64,000 nt of DNA. Source: a virus. The stretch spans positions 1 to 64,000 of IMG/VR virus record IMGVR_UViG_3300040781_000109; one strand, 5' to 3'. Under the pieces are notes generated by a model. It ran no database searches. It was not told the DNA's origin and worked only from the letters and a program-made list of their open reading frames with translations. Made by a program: the position numbers and the translations under genes. Positions 37,660 through 48,600 of this stretch are shown here, in pieces (position 1 is the first letter of the stretch; every line of letters starts with the position of its first letter).

Positions 37660-38169
37660 CTATTTCACCTTTGAATATGTTAAGAAGGAATAATCTTCAA
37701 AGTTATTCTCTCTGACTAACATAAAATTATCATATAACTTTTCAGTATCAAAAAATGTATCACACTGATGTGTATTGTTAATTAAAGTCAAATGAACTTT
37801 ATCAACGTACGGCAACATTTCATTGTATAGAGTTGCACCACCAATAACCCATACTGGTTTTCCAATGTCTTTTAGAGATGCAATTATTCGCGGCATTTCA
37901 ATAGGATCACATTCTAAAATTCCGTCGATATGCTGTGGTTCTATTACGGTATCACGATCTCTTGCAAAAACAAAAGTGAGTCTATCTTTTAATGGTTTAG
38001 GAAACTTTGGATCATTCCATGTTTTCTTGCCCATTACAACAACACTATCTTTTGTTAATGTTTTAAATCTTTTTAAGTCTTCTGAGTAGTGCCAAGGTAA
38101 TGTACCATCTTTACCAATACCACCTTCAAGGTCCATTGCTAATATCATACTAATCATGTTTTTCTCCAT
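37660..38169 (-). CDS. Dihydrofolate reductase
   Basis: 169 residues. MILAMDLEGGIGKDGTLPWH at the start, V-V-V-M-G-K-K-T-W and WVIGGATLYNEML fit DHFR. It regenerates tetrahydrofolate for ThyA. Overlaps the primase gene by 16 nt. Confidence 0.95.
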   Translation of the reverse strand: MEKNMISMILAMDLEGGIGKDGTLPWHYSEDLKRFKTLTKDSVVVMGKKTWNDPKFPKPLKDRLTFVFARDRDTVIEPQHIDGILECDPIEMPRIIASLKDIGKPVWVIGGATLYNEMLPYVDKVHLTLINNTHQCDTFFDTEKLYDNFMLVRENNFEDYSFLTYSKVK

Positions 38170-39176
38170 TCTGTAAATTTTAATTGTGCTTCTAAACCTT
38201 TAAATGTATTTTCTTTTATTAATTTTCGTGGATTTTCCACACCTGCTAAAATCATTTCGTTCACATCTTTCGCAAGAACATCTTTTGGCCATATGCATAT
38301 TTTATATCCAGCCTTTATAATCCTTTCCATTCTTTTATGTATTTCTTTATTACGTGGTTCTGCATCAAATACATACACTGCATTTTCCATGTTTTGAAAT
38401 CCACCGATATTACCATCAGCTCCGGCCATTGCAACTGAATTCTCTATAAACATACTATCCAACGCGCCCTCAAGAATAAAATATTCTCTATTAAAGTCAA
38501 CTGTATCTATACCAAATACTTTCGGCCTTTCATCAAACATTATAGTTATATATCTTAATCCGTTCGGATTAAATCCACGAGCAGATACACCAAACATTTT
38601 TCCATTTTCGTCAAAGAAAAGGATGACTAATCTAGGTTCATCTTTTTTAATATTAGGAAATTTGTCTGGTATAATCGTATTAATCCAAGTCATAAACTTG
38701 TTTGCAAAATACATTCTATAATGTTGTTTTGGTGGTATTTTTCTTCGTTCTACGTATTTTTTAATGGGATGATCCCATTCGAGCTGACTTACCTTTTTGA
38801 GTTTTTTTAGTGGATGATCTTTTTTATTAAATATAGGTGAGGTGAACATGTCCTTTGTTATTTCTCTTTTTATTTCTGTATTCGCTATCTCATTTTTGCT
38901 AAGGAACTTTTCGGCAATATATTCATTATGTAACATAACATCTTGGCTTTTCAAAAAATCATAAAAAGAATGACTTTCACCACAATTGTGGCAAAAATAA
39001 TGAAATTTATTTTTCCTTTCTAAGAGCCATCCACGAGACTTAGATCGGCTCTTGTCAGAGTCACCGCATAAAGGACACCTAAAATTGATTCTGTATGGGC
39101 TTGTTGATTTAATTCTGAAATTATCTAAACGTCCTGCTAGCATCTGAGCGAACTTTACTTCTACAAAGTCAATCAT
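38154..39176 (-). CDS. 61: DNA primase (T4 gp61-like)
   Basis: 340 residues. Zinc ribbon C34-x2-C37 and C62-x2-C65, then the TOPRIM-type core with E-G-A-L-D-S-M-F and V-Y-V-F-D-A-E-P. It makes RNA primers in complex with gp41. Two early promoters precede it. Confidence 0.92.
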   Translation of the reverse strand: MIDFVEVKFAQMLAGRLDNFRIKSTSPYRINFRCPLCGDSDKSRSKSRGWLLERKNKFHYFCHNCGESHSFYDFLKSQDVMLHNEYIAEKFLSKNEIANTEIKREITKDMFTSPIFNKKDHPLKKLKKVSQLEWDHPIKKYVERRKIPPKQHYRMYFANKFMTWINTIIPDKFPNIKKDEPRLVILFFDENGKMFGVSARGFNPNGLRYITIMFDERPKVFGIDTVDFNREYFILEGALDSMFIENSVAMAGADGNIGGFQNMENAVYVFDAEPRNKEIHKRMERIIKAGYKICIWPKDVLAKDVNEMILAGVENPRKLIKENTFKGLEAQLKFTEWRKT

Positions 39177-39212
39177 GCATTACTTCTCAATTAATTAATA
39201 TTATAATAGACT

Positions 39213-39241
39213 ATTATATCAAATACAACTGTACATGTCAA
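39213..39241 (-). promoter_or_regulatory. Early sigma70-type promoter (proximal of a tandem)
   Basis: TTGACA (39236-39241), 17-bp spacer, TATAAT (39213-39218), 37 nt before the primase start. Confidence 0.87.
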
Positions 39242-39291
39242 TAATTAATTAACTTATTTTCTATATAATATTTGATTCTTTTGTTGTACTT

Positions 39292-39320
39292 ATTATAATA
39301 CAGTTAGACTAGTATGTCAA
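39292..39320 (-). promoter_or_regulatory. Early sigma70-type promoter (distal of a tandem)
   Basis: TTGACA (39315-39320), 17-bp spacer, TATAAT (39292-39297). Only non-coding DNA lies between it and the proximal promoter. Confidence 0.87.
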
Positions 39321-39324
39321 CTTA

Positions 39325-39816
39325 TTATTTCATCATCATTGTTTTTTCACTACTTGAGCGAGTAGTTCCAACCCAATACGCAATAGAGTCACCCCATTTC
39401 GCTAGTAAAGTACCAAACAACAGGTATGATATTTGTCTATTTGTGTCTGGTATTTCAAGAGTAAATAATAAATATGCGCCAGCTCCTACCATGAGTGTTA
39501 AAGCACAACATATTATCATTGGCATAGGATTATGTTTATGTGCTATTCTAGCGCTCTGCTTATCTTTTAGTTCAACATCAAGAACTTTAAACGCATGCTC
39601 TCTAATATCAGCTTCATTATCGAGCTCAAATTTGCGCAATTTGATTGCAGCTTCCGGGTCAGTTTTTAATGCTTGCGCAACTGCACTAGGAGTATTATCA
39701 ACACCTAATGCATTTGAGACCATTGCGCCTATTGCTGCACCGGCAGGACCACCGACGGCTGTTCCTACTAATGGCGCAAATTTACCAACTACATCTTTAA
39801 TATCAGACCATTGCAT
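39325..39816 (-). CDS. Three-helix holin-family protein
   Basis: 163 residues. WSDIKDVVGKFAPLVGTAVG, G-P-A-G-A-A-I-G and the order of T-P-S-A-V-A-Q-A-L with D-P-E-A-A-I match the holin family with three membrane segments (Holin_3TMs). Hydrophobic stretches lie at about 12-35, 96-117 and 128-150. Holins time membrane permeabilisation. Next to PAS and lysozyme genes it forms a lysis group. Confidence 0.8.
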   Translation of the reverse strand: MQWSDIKDVVGKFAPLVGTAVGGPAGAAIGAMVSNALGVDNTPSAVAQALKTDPEAAIKLRKFELDNEADIREHAFKVLDVELKDKQSARIAHKHNPMPMIICCALTLMVGAGAYLLFTLEIPDTNRQISYLLFGTLLAKWGDSIAYWVGTTRSSSEKTMMMK

Positions 39817-39819
39817 TTT

Positions 39820-40473
39820 TTATTTTTCCTCACTATATGAATTACTGGCAGATTCAATATCAATTGCGACACCAGCTATACCAATAGAACCATCGTGCAA
39901 ATAAATTATAAACTTATACACATACAGATATTTTTTTATACCAAAAGCATTTACTACACTTTGGTGAGAAATATTAGGCAAACCGGATCTCAAAACTTTT
40001 AGATCAGCTTTCATGAAGCTTTCAGCAAGGTCTGCGTTATGTATATCAAAATCACTCTTACCTATATATTGATTTTCAGTATACCCAAAACTTGCCGTAT
40101 ACTGTTGATTTAATAAAATCATAATAAACTGGCCACTCTCTTCATCATACCGTTTAACCCACGCAGGGAAAGGTAAAACGTCTAAAAATTCTCCTAATAA
40201 TTCTTTCGCATTAACATTTGATCTTAATTGCGATTCAAGATCAATTATTTTTATTTGTGCACTCAACAATAAACCCCTAAGTTCAACAATTTCTTTACTT
40301 TGTTGTTGAACTTGGTTTAGTGTTGTTTGGACAAAGGCCGTCTGTGTTTGATCATTATTGGATTTAAAAGCCAAAAAAGATCCAGATAGCGTTACGATGT
40401 TTGTTATAATAATAGTAAATATTGTTACAAAATCCAATTTCATTGTATTTTGATCTAAGTTATTATTCGACAA
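39820..40473 (-). CDS. Membrane-anchored PAS-domain protein
   Basis: 217 residues. An N-terminal membrane helix (about 13-37), a coiled coil (about 45-92, LNQVQQQSKEIVELR) and a C-terminal PAS domain (about 93-210: LDVLPFPAWVKRYDEESG, F-G-Y-T-E-N-Q-Y-I-G-K, and a final I-A-G-V-A-I-D-I). No kinase, GGDEF or other output domain is attached. PAS domains usually sense small molecules or redox state. It is unusual for one to stand between a holin and a lysozyme gene; it might time lysis. Confidence 0.75.
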   Translation of the reverse strand: MSNNNLDQNTMKLDFVTIFTIIITNIVTLSGSFLAFKSNNDQTQTAFVQTTLNQVQQQSKEIVELRGLLLSAQIKIIDLESQLRSNVNAKELLGEFLDVLPFPAWVKRYDEESGQFIMILLNQQYTASFGYTENQYIGKSDFDIHNADLAESFMKADLKVLRSGLPNISHQSVVNAFGIKKYLYVYKFIIYLHDGSIGIAGVAIDIESASNSYSEEK

Positions 40474-40650
40474 TTTAACTTCCTTAAACTATTATTATAT
40501 AGTTACTACTCTTTTCCTTTTATTACAGCTCGACTCACTGGCTTCATCGTCTCCTTCATATAGAACTAATATGCATATTTCGTAATCATCTACCGTAGCT
40601 TCTGAATAAGACGACCATCTCGCTTATCCATAGTTTAAACTAATACTTTA
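40474..40650. other. Gap of 177 nt with no startable ORF
   Basis: A minus-strand frame of about 40 codons (SSYSEATVDDYEI ... RKRVVTI) runs through it without a start codon. No promoter or RNA recognised. Confidence 0.5.
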
Positions 40651-40836
40651 TTAGCATTCTTCATCTTCATCTTCTTCATCTTCTTCATCTTCTTCTTCAT
40701 CTTCTTTCTTCATCATTTTCTTATATTTTTCTTCTAGAGCGTCTCTTACTCTTTCGGTAATTTCTTCTTCGAATGCTTCTTGCATTTGAATGGCGTCATT
40801 GTTAATTGCGCATTGTATTATTTTTTCTAAAGACAT
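40651..40836 (-). CDS. Acidic prohead core protein (gp67-like)
   Basis: 61 residues. MSLEKIIQCAINNDA, then an amphipathic helix QEAFEEEITERVRDALEEKY and a long Asp/Glu tail ending in C. Size, charge and the A-x-E-x-x-I-x-x-R-V core fit gp67, the acidic core peptide of T4 proheads. A late promoter lies 29 nt upstream, overlapping the lysozyme stop. Confidence 0.6.
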   Translation of the reverse strand: MSLEKIIQCAINNDAIQMQEAFEEEITERVRDALEEKYKKMMKKEDEEEDEEDEEDEDEEC

Positions 40837-40864
40837 ATTGTTCTCCTAATTAATTTTAATTGAT

Positions 40865-40872
40865 TATTTATA
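40865..40872 (-). promoter_or_regulatory. T4-type late promoter (TATAAATA)
   Basis: Exact match overlapping the lysozyme stop codon and 29 nt before the acidic protein. Confidence 0.72.
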
Positions 40873-41323
40873 CAGATTCTAATCGAGACATTAGTCTCTC
40901 GGCCCTGTTTGTTACTTGATTATACCAAAGACTATCTCTTCCTTCTTTAGCTGCATTTTTCCAATCAAGACTAAAAATTGCTTTATTCATTTTCTTAAAT
41001 TTTGATAATCTCGTTCTACCTAAATTAAATATCATGTTCACTAGAATCTCTTTTACTTCTTCAGGCAGTGTATCAAAAAAGAACGTTCCATATAAAATAT
41101 TGCATTCAGAAATATATAAGTCTAAATCCTTATTAAATAATTCAAACGTTCTTTCTTCTGTAATTGGTGTTCCTACAGGCAACCCATATTCATCATCACC
41201 TTCAACAATTAAATGCCCAACCCCGCATGTTTTATATCCTAAGTGATCTAGGTATATTTCATGGACAACACCTTCATCTAGTTTCAACTGTTCATATATA
41301 TTTTTGCGCGTTTGCTCGTTCAT
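40868..41323 (-). CDS. e: T4-type lysozyme (GH24)
   Basis: 151 residues (T4 lysozyme has 164). The catalytic triad E17, D26 and T32 is present at the spacing of E11, D20 and T26 in T4 (LKLDEG, Y-L-D-H, K-T-C-G-V-G-H). WYNQVTNRAERLM matches the T4 C-terminal region. It degrades peptidoglycan. No signal peptide, so a holin is needed. Overlaps the 41320 gene by 4 nt. Confidence 0.92.
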   Translation of the reverse strand: MNEQTRKNIYEQLKLDEGVVHEIYLDHLGYKTCGVGHLIVEGDDEYGLPVGTPITEERTFELFNKDLDLYISECNILYGTFFFDTLPEEVKEILVNMIFNLGRTRLSKFKKMNKAIFSLDWKNAAKEGRDSLWYNQVTNRAERLMSRLESV

Positions 41324-41874
41324 TTTCTACTCATTAGATCTTTTAGATTCTTTTTCCTATATTTATGTTGTTGAATCTTCGTAAACACTGGTTCTCCATC
41401 AGGGTCAACACCAGCAATATTACCAGATCCAACGTTGTTTACAACAGGTTCTTCTTCGATATACTTTTTTTCATTTAGATCAAAAAAACTATTGACATTT
41501 TTTTGATCTGTGATATAATTACCATATCGGTTATTGAATATAGTAACTGATTCTTCTATCTGTTTATCTGTCACTTCTTCAGTTAATAATGTTCCATTCG
41601 TAAAGTGATTCCATTCTCGTATTAACCATAGAGCAGACGCATAACTAGCTAATTTAGATTGCCCGCCAGGTACCTTTGATAACAGTTTCTTTAAATTGAG
41701 AATCATTAAATCAAATACACCAAAAGCATCTTTCTGTTTTCTTGTTTTTAATTTTTTACGACTTATAAGTATATTACCGTTTTTGTCGATAATTCCTTCT
41801 TTAAACGCATCCCATTTAATGAATGGTTCTGCAAGTCTTCGAATAAATTTATAGACTAAAAATAGATCTATCAT
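41320..41874 (-). CDS. Conserved T4-like structural-region protein
   Basis: 184 residues. MIDLFLVYKFIRRLAEPF, then F-D-L-M-I-L-N-L-K-K-L-L-S-K-V-P-G-G and a flexible end recall a family present near the structural genes of many T4-like phages. Function unknown. Confidence 0.72.
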   Translation of the reverse strand: MIDLFLVYKFIRRLAEPFIKWDAFKEGIIDKNGNILISRKKLKTRKQKDAFGVFDLMILNLKKLLSKVPGGQSKLASYASALWLIREWNHFTNGTLLTEEVTDKQIEESVTIFNNRYGNYITDQKNVNSFFDLNEKKYIEEEPVVNNVGSGNIAGVDPDGEPVFTKIQQHKYRKKNLKDLMSRK

Positions 41875-41875
41875 T

Positions 41876-42250
41876 TTATATTCCTTTTAGTATATTTACA
41901 ATATATTCGTCAGGTACAATTGATTCCGCTGCAATTTGTATATTATCATAACTAACAACATTAGGCATAAAGTTTAAATATTCTATAAATGGTCTCAAGA
42001 ATTCATGATATTCGTGTAATCTAAAAAATAACATTTCAGTTGCCTCGTGTCCAAATACATTGTAAATAACTATAAGATGGTTAAGAATCAACCTTTCCTT
42101 TAAATCGTTTTCCTGCCTATACCGACCAAAGAGTTTCCTAATATATTGAAATCTTTTTAGATCATCTTCAAATTCTGAAATATCGGTACAATGAGGATTA
42201 TCGTAATGCTTCATTGCGTATAAAAGAAAGGTATCATCCGTCAAATTCAT
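41876..42250 (-). CDS. Conserved T4-like protein (DUF7207-like)
   Basis: 124 residues. FLLYAMKHYDNPHC, then DDLKRFQYIRKLF and ERLILNHLIVIYNVFG are a pattern shared by many T4-like phages of marine bacteria. It is placed among virion genes. Function unknown. Confidence 0.72.
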   Translation of the reverse strand: MNLTDDTFLLYAMKHYDNPHCTDISEFEDDLKRFQYIRKLFGRYRQENDLKERLILNHLIVIYNVFGHEATEMLFFRLHEYHEFLRPFIEYLNFMPNVVSYDNIQIAAESIVPDEYIVNILKGI

Positions 42251-42285
42251 ATTTATTATCTTATCGCTTTATCATAGTTTATTTA

Positions 42286-42579
42286 TTAACTATCAGCCAC
42301 AATAGAATCTTCATCAATTGTGTTTCCTGTTACACCAAGATCACCTGCGTCTACGGCAGCAACCTTCATCACGACAAGATTTTCGACCTTTCTGCGTGTG
42401 TTACCGTTTTGGTCAGTATATTCAGTATAAGTATTCCAACCAGGAGTTTTAATTCCCTTTGATCTATTCGAAGCAACTTTTGCCTCAGTAGTGTCAACGA
42501 ATATTGCATCAGCTGCCTCAGCGCTAGTTAAATATTTTGGTGTGTCTGCAAGTGTATCTGTTTTACCCCAAGATGCCAT
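42286..42579 (-). CDS. Small virion-associated protein
   Basis: 97 residues from the ATG at 42579, which has GAGG 8 nt upstream (the ATG 6 nt before abuts the site). MASWGKTDTLADTPKYLT is seen at the start of proteins in T4-like marine phages, and the rest is beta-like with V-V-M-K-V-A-A. A GATAAATA late promoter variant lies 33 nt up. Confidence 0.68.
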   Translation of the reverse strand: MASWGKTDTLADTPKYLTSAEAADAIFVDTTEAKVASNRSKGIKTPGWNTYTEYTDQNGNTRRKVENLVVMKVAAVDAGDLGVTGNTIDEDSIVADS

Positions 42580-42611
42580 TAGCATTTCCTCTTTTTGTTA
42601 TTATTAATTAC

Positions 42612-42619
42612 TATTTATC
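42612..42619 (-). promoter_or_regulatory. Probable late promoter variant (GATAAATA)
   Basis: One mismatch to the TATAAATA box, 33 nt before the 42286-42579 gene. Confidence 0.5.
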
Positions 42620-42628
42620 AATTGAATG

Positions 42629-42662
42629 ATCCGAAGAAGATTAAACATCGTCTTCTTCGGAT
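42629..42662 (-). terminator. Hairpin over the adhesin stop codon
   Basis: Perfect 12-bp stem (42629-42640 with 42651-42662), 10-nt loop holding the stop codon. No T run follows, so this is a 3'-protecting hairpin or weak terminator. Confidence 0.6.
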
Positions 42663-45600
42663 TGGCCTAGTGTATATGATATGATCGCGTGAATTGACCC
42701 ATTCGCACTACTTCTTATTTCAAGCAAATCTCCAGATTTGAAAAATTGTCCGTTCATTGGAATTGGTATAGTATCAAAACCTGGAATGGCCAATCCAGAT
42801 ACGAATCCGTATCTTGTATCTTCTGCTAACCTGTAAACTTCAACATCAACGGTTTCGGTATTAGCTGTTATATTGCAACACATAAGTGGACTTATAACTT
42901 CACCAACGCCTGTTTCTACTGTTGTTGAACCACCAAATATTAACTCAGGAACTTCGTAGTTTGGAACTGATATTAATACATCCCAATCTTCACCAACAAC
43001 TATACTTGTCGCTACTGGCTTGGCGTCTGGAGCCTGTGATGTAACAATTGTTTGAACCGGTGATTCAAGAACTCTAACAGCTCTAAGCACAGATGGAAAC
43101 GCAGCGTTTCCAGATCTATCAGTTACGTCAAACTGTAAAATATAAACACCCGGTGTATTCATATCTACAAATCCAGTCACGACAACTCTATCTGATATAT
43201 CACCATCAACTTCATCAATCGCGGTTGCTACGAATTGGGGTTCATCTTCTTTAGCAAAAACTTCAATTATATTTGTGGTCGGAGTCACAGTAAGGGTTGG
43301 CCTAGTAACATCGAGGACATTTACTATTCTTATGTACTGTGCGCTATTTCCAGCGACATCTGTTACACTATATAATACTTCATACGTGCCTACAATATCT
43401 GTATTAATATCGTTAAGACCAGATTCTTGTATTCTGTCACTTATTATATTATCAACATTATCAAACGCACCCAATTCAAACGGTGGAATATTTCCAAATT
43501 GTTCAACGTTAACAGGGTTTTGCCCTGATATGACAAAAAATTCAGGTTGTGTTATATCGTTAACAATTAACGTTAAAGTAATAGGGTCCGATTGATTACC
43601 GTCAGAATCTGAAACTGTAAAAGTTATTGGATATGAATTTGGCGTATTTACATCAACTAAGGATAATCCATCAACTACAATATCATTGGTTATGTCGCCA
43701 TCTTCTTCATCAAAAGCTTGTGCATTGAAATCAGGTATTGGATCACCTTCGTCAATGTTTACTACATCACCAAACTCAGGTGGTAAAGTTATAATTGGTA
43801 CAGATCTATCTCTTACTATAACAGTTCTTACAACCTCATCGGCAGCGTTATTTGCACTGTCCGAAACATTAAATGTTAATATATATGTGCCAGGAACTGT
43901 GGTATTAACCGTATCACCGCCAACTATAACGTTTGCACTGATATCGCCATCAACGTCGTCAAACGCGGTTGGTATAAATGGTACGAATGTTGATCCTTCG
44001 CGAATTATCGTAGTTTCTTTACCATTCACTTCAAGTGTAGGTTTAGTTACATCACGTATTATAACTGTTCGTATTGTAACACCAACATTTCCTGCTGAAT
44101 CTGTTACACTATAAATTACTTGATATTCACCTACTTGATTTGTGTCAATTTCGTTAAATCCACTAACACTTACATTGGCAGTGATATTACCATCAATATT
44201 GTCAAAAGCCTCATAACCAAATTCTGCTAAAGTATCTCCTTCATTTATAACAGTCGGTTCGTTACCAAAAACAGTGATAGTTGGCGCCTGCGCGTCAAGA
44301 ACTATAACTTCTCTAGAAATTTCTTCAGAAAAATTACCAGAAGAATCTGCCACTATAAAGGTTACAGTATATGTACCAGCCACGTTTACATTTAAATTTC
44401 CACCTATAATAACTTCAGATGTGGCAATTGCCCCATCATAGTCATCATTTGCAATTATAATCCATTCTGGTGGAGACTCAAACTGTCTTATAGTCTGTGT
44501 TGTTTGTGGTAGTATAGTTAAATTAGGGCCTATCGTATCTATTACTTGTATTGTCCTAATTTGGGTTGGAGCTTGATTACCAGCTAAATCGCTTACATCA
44601 AATCTTACCTCATAAGATCCAATAACATTCATATTAACATCGTCGTACCCAGTGACTTGTATTCTGCTAGTTATTTCAGCATCATCATCTATATCATCTG
44701 TCGCGAGTGCGTTTATAATAGGTTTAGGTGAACCAAACTCTCTTACAATAACTGGGTTATTTTCAAATTCTACAATTAATTCAGGCGGTGTTATATCTGT
44801 AATAACAACAGTTCTAATGACTTCTTGAGCTTGATTACCAACTATATCACTTACATTATATCTTATTATATAAGAACCAACGACATTAGTATTAACTAAT
44901 TCTTCGCCAGTAATTACAACTCTACTAGTTATTTCAGCATCATCATCAAAATCGTCAGTTGCGGAGAACGTGAAAGGTGTAAACGACCCAAATTGACCAA
45001 TAAAGGTGATTGGGTCACCTGATACTGTAATCACTGGTGGTGTTCTATCAAACGCGTCTTCTGGTGCTGAATTTACAGACCAAAATGTTGATGGTGAAAG
45101 TATATTAGCTGATTCTACTTCTATGTATTCAATAGGTTTTGAAATACCAGACAATATCTCTGCGTCAAATACTTCTCCAGCAAAATCATCTTCACTCCCT
45201 GGATTACTACCGTCCTGAAATCCTCTAGATCCCAAATAATAATCAGTGTTTCCTATGCCGCCAACCGACATAAGTCTTGAATCTGTCTGATTTATATCTA
45301 ACACACCATTCACGTATGTTTTGTAAGCAGAGCCATCGTATACGAAATCAACTTTATGAGTGACATTATCCGTAAGAGATATTGTACCAGTCTCTTGTAT
45401 TATTATACTACTGCCAGACCACACAATAATACTAATAAAATTTGTATCAGTTAAGAACCATTGCCAAAATCTATCTGTAATTGCCACTGAATTGTCAGAA
45501 CTCAATATTTGTCTGTTTAATAGAGACGAATTTGGTCTTATAGTTGCAGAAAAAGTAAACTGTGATGTATTTAAATTATCGTTTGATCCAAGATTTATGA

Positions 45601-48600
45601 CACCGCTATCCCCAGATTCTGGTATGAATAACTGGCCTTGGTTTGGACCTAATCTTGGTAATGGTAAATTGAAAGTTGCATCATTTGTTCCTGTGCTACT
45701 ACTAGCAATTACGCCTGAAGTTTCGTCTAAATTGAATCTTTGGTATCTTTCCTGCCAAACTTCGTATTTGCCGTATTGTGCATTAGGTAAAGGTTGTACA
45801 CTACCTTCTCTTCCATAGAATAGCCATATATTTCTATCAATTGTTGAATATGTTGGAAATCTTACCCAAATCTCAGCGGTGCGATTAATTGTGTTAAATT
45901 TAACTATATCTATCGGCAGTCTTCTTGTGCCATCTCTATTTTCGCATATACGTAAATCGCCACCGCCTTCGCTCTGAAATAAGTACTGCTGTTGCTCAAA
46001 TCCTGGGAATGCAGTTAGTGCAATATTAGCATTTCCGGCAACATCAACTAAAGTTTGATTAGTTGATACGGCTGGATCATAGTCTTTTAATAGATTATTT
46101 AATAGTCCGCCGCTTACTGTGTATACATTAAGCCTGTATAAATCTGCGTCAGAAATACTATAAGTAAGTGAACCATTAGACGTGCTTAAAGCATTAAGGT
46201 GCCAGGCGTTAATAAGATTCCATTGAGGGTCAAGAACATTACCAATATTAGCGCTGTTTAGAACTAAAATATTGTTTAAATATAACTCATAACTTGTTTG
46301 TGTATCAAATGAAAGGCGAAAATCTACTGTTATTTTCTCACCAGCTGTAAAAAGTCCAGTTGATGACGTTATATCATATGAAGTACCATCTAAAAGAGAT
46401 GTAACTCGAAAACTACCGTTACTGTTTATACTTAATTGTATAAATGTGTAGACAGATGAAGCTTGACTGGTCGTAAATACCAAATCTGACGTATTAATCT
46501 TAAGATCAAATATATATGCAACATTAGTTGATCTAGTTTCTTTCTCTATACGTATACCAGATCCTGCACCAAACTGTAGATAATTTTCACCAGATTCAGT
46601 AATATCCCAAAATTCTGATGGTAAATTATCTTCGGTAATTAATACAGGCAATCCTTCTACTGAGTTGCTAGGTGCTATGCCTTCTAATTCAAATCTTCTT
46701 AAGAATTCGCTTAATTGTATTCCAGTTAGCGAAGTTGATTCTGGCGTAGATGAAACCCAAAAACTAGCTGGATCCGATTGGTTTTTATATTCCTCTAATA
46801 TTTGAACGTCACTTTTAGTGTAATTCCTTACATCCAAATCACTTATAGATCCAATTAAATCTCTACTTAGCGCAGTGTTATTTCCTATAGAAAGATTTTC
46901 ACTTAGCGACGTAAATGGGCTACTTAAACCAAATCCAACCAAATTACCATTTACGTATATTGAATATGTGCCATCATTGCTATGGGTAAATGCATAATGA
47001 TTGTATTCTTGTTTGACTATTAAACCGTTAAAGTCTGAAGATACTACTGTTGTACCGGTACCAATTGAGCTGCTTATACCATCTGGTAAAAATTCAGCAA
47101 AAATGTTATTAACGTTTGCGCCATCTGTAAAAATATATCCTGTCGAGTTTGAATCTTGTGTTCGAACCCATAACGATATTGAGAAATTTCTTGATGAAAC
47201 TACTTCTGACGGGTACGTTACTACGCCGTTTTCTATATATGCGCCTAAGGTAAACTTGCCATCGGTTACAGTTACGTTACCTGTAACTGATGGTGCATAC
47301 GTCGCAGTTGAATCTATTTCTTCTAATATAGGGCCAGATCTTAAAACAGAATCTTGCCATACATTATTCTCACCATATGTATCCCAAGGTTTAAACCCAG
47401 TTATACCAATATTACCGTAAAAAATCCAAAATGATTTCCCATTTGATAGTTCATCAAATCTTGTCCAAATTGTCGCCTTTCTGGTAACTGTATTAAATTC
47501 GGCTATTTCTATTGGTAACTGCCCTGTACCGTCGCGATTTAAACATAATCTTATATCACTACCAGTGTTAGTGCTCCTTAAGCTACTAGCAGAATAAGCT
47601 GGCTGTGGTAATGGGAAACTTGTATTACTTACACTATCTATTAAAGCTACATTATTAGCATCGAAGTCTCCAGCACTTATTCTCGATACCAAAACATCAT
47701 CATAGTATATCTCGCAATAATAAAAATTAAAATTTCTTGACCTGCCACTAAAATCACCGCCTAAACTAAGAGTGACTGGGGCACCAAAAACAGAATTTGT
47801 ATAGTCTTCTACCGCAAATATACCGCCTTCGTTTCTGGTGAGTTCTGTTAGTGTTATATCTGCTGCATTTGGTTCTCTCACGACGGAAATTTCATATACG
47901 TCAGATGAAGTAATAGTAGAATTCTCAAGGATATTATTGTGTTCAGCAAAACGTATATATGGTGCTGAATCTTGTATAGTACAAGATGTACCCCACTCAA
48001 AACCTTTTGAAGTATCGCCTACAGTTATCAATCTTGCGTTAGAAAAAACACCAGGATAATCGAATACCGGTTCATCAAATCCTATTTTATATTTAACTTC
48101 TACCTTTTGATTCGCGAGTGGACTTGATAAACCTGTGTCTATAAATATATTAGCACTAGTATTATTAGGATTAACTTTAAGATATACATCAGACTGTTCT
48201 GCTAAGTCAAAGATCTCTCCTGGCAAATCTTTTTCAGTTACGACAGCCGTAAAACTATTAATAGATGATGACGGTGATCTTTTTGTTATTTCGGCTCGTT
48301 TTGGCCAGTTTAATACATCAAGATCAAACGCGCCGAGTACCCACTTACTATCATCGCTTGGAATTGAATTTAGTATTAATATATTACTATTGCCAGTTGA
48401 GTCAAAAAGTATATCACCCGTCGCTGCAGATAACGATGGTTGCCAATCATTCAATAATACGCCATTTTTAGTAATTGAAAACCCGTATAAATCGCACAAG
48501 GCGCTTCCGTTAGATGTATTACCAAGTCTTAATAAAGAATTAACACTATCTGTTTGGAATGGTATGTTAGACACAACTATATTGCCATCAACTCTTATAG

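Noticed and set aside
40474-40650. Spanin gene in the lysis group
   Set aside because: The open frame there lacks any start codon, signal peptide or lipobox.
43067-45049. CRISPR-like repeat array
   Set aside because: The repetition is at protein level (Ig-like domains of about 83 residues), not short identical DNA repeats with spacers.
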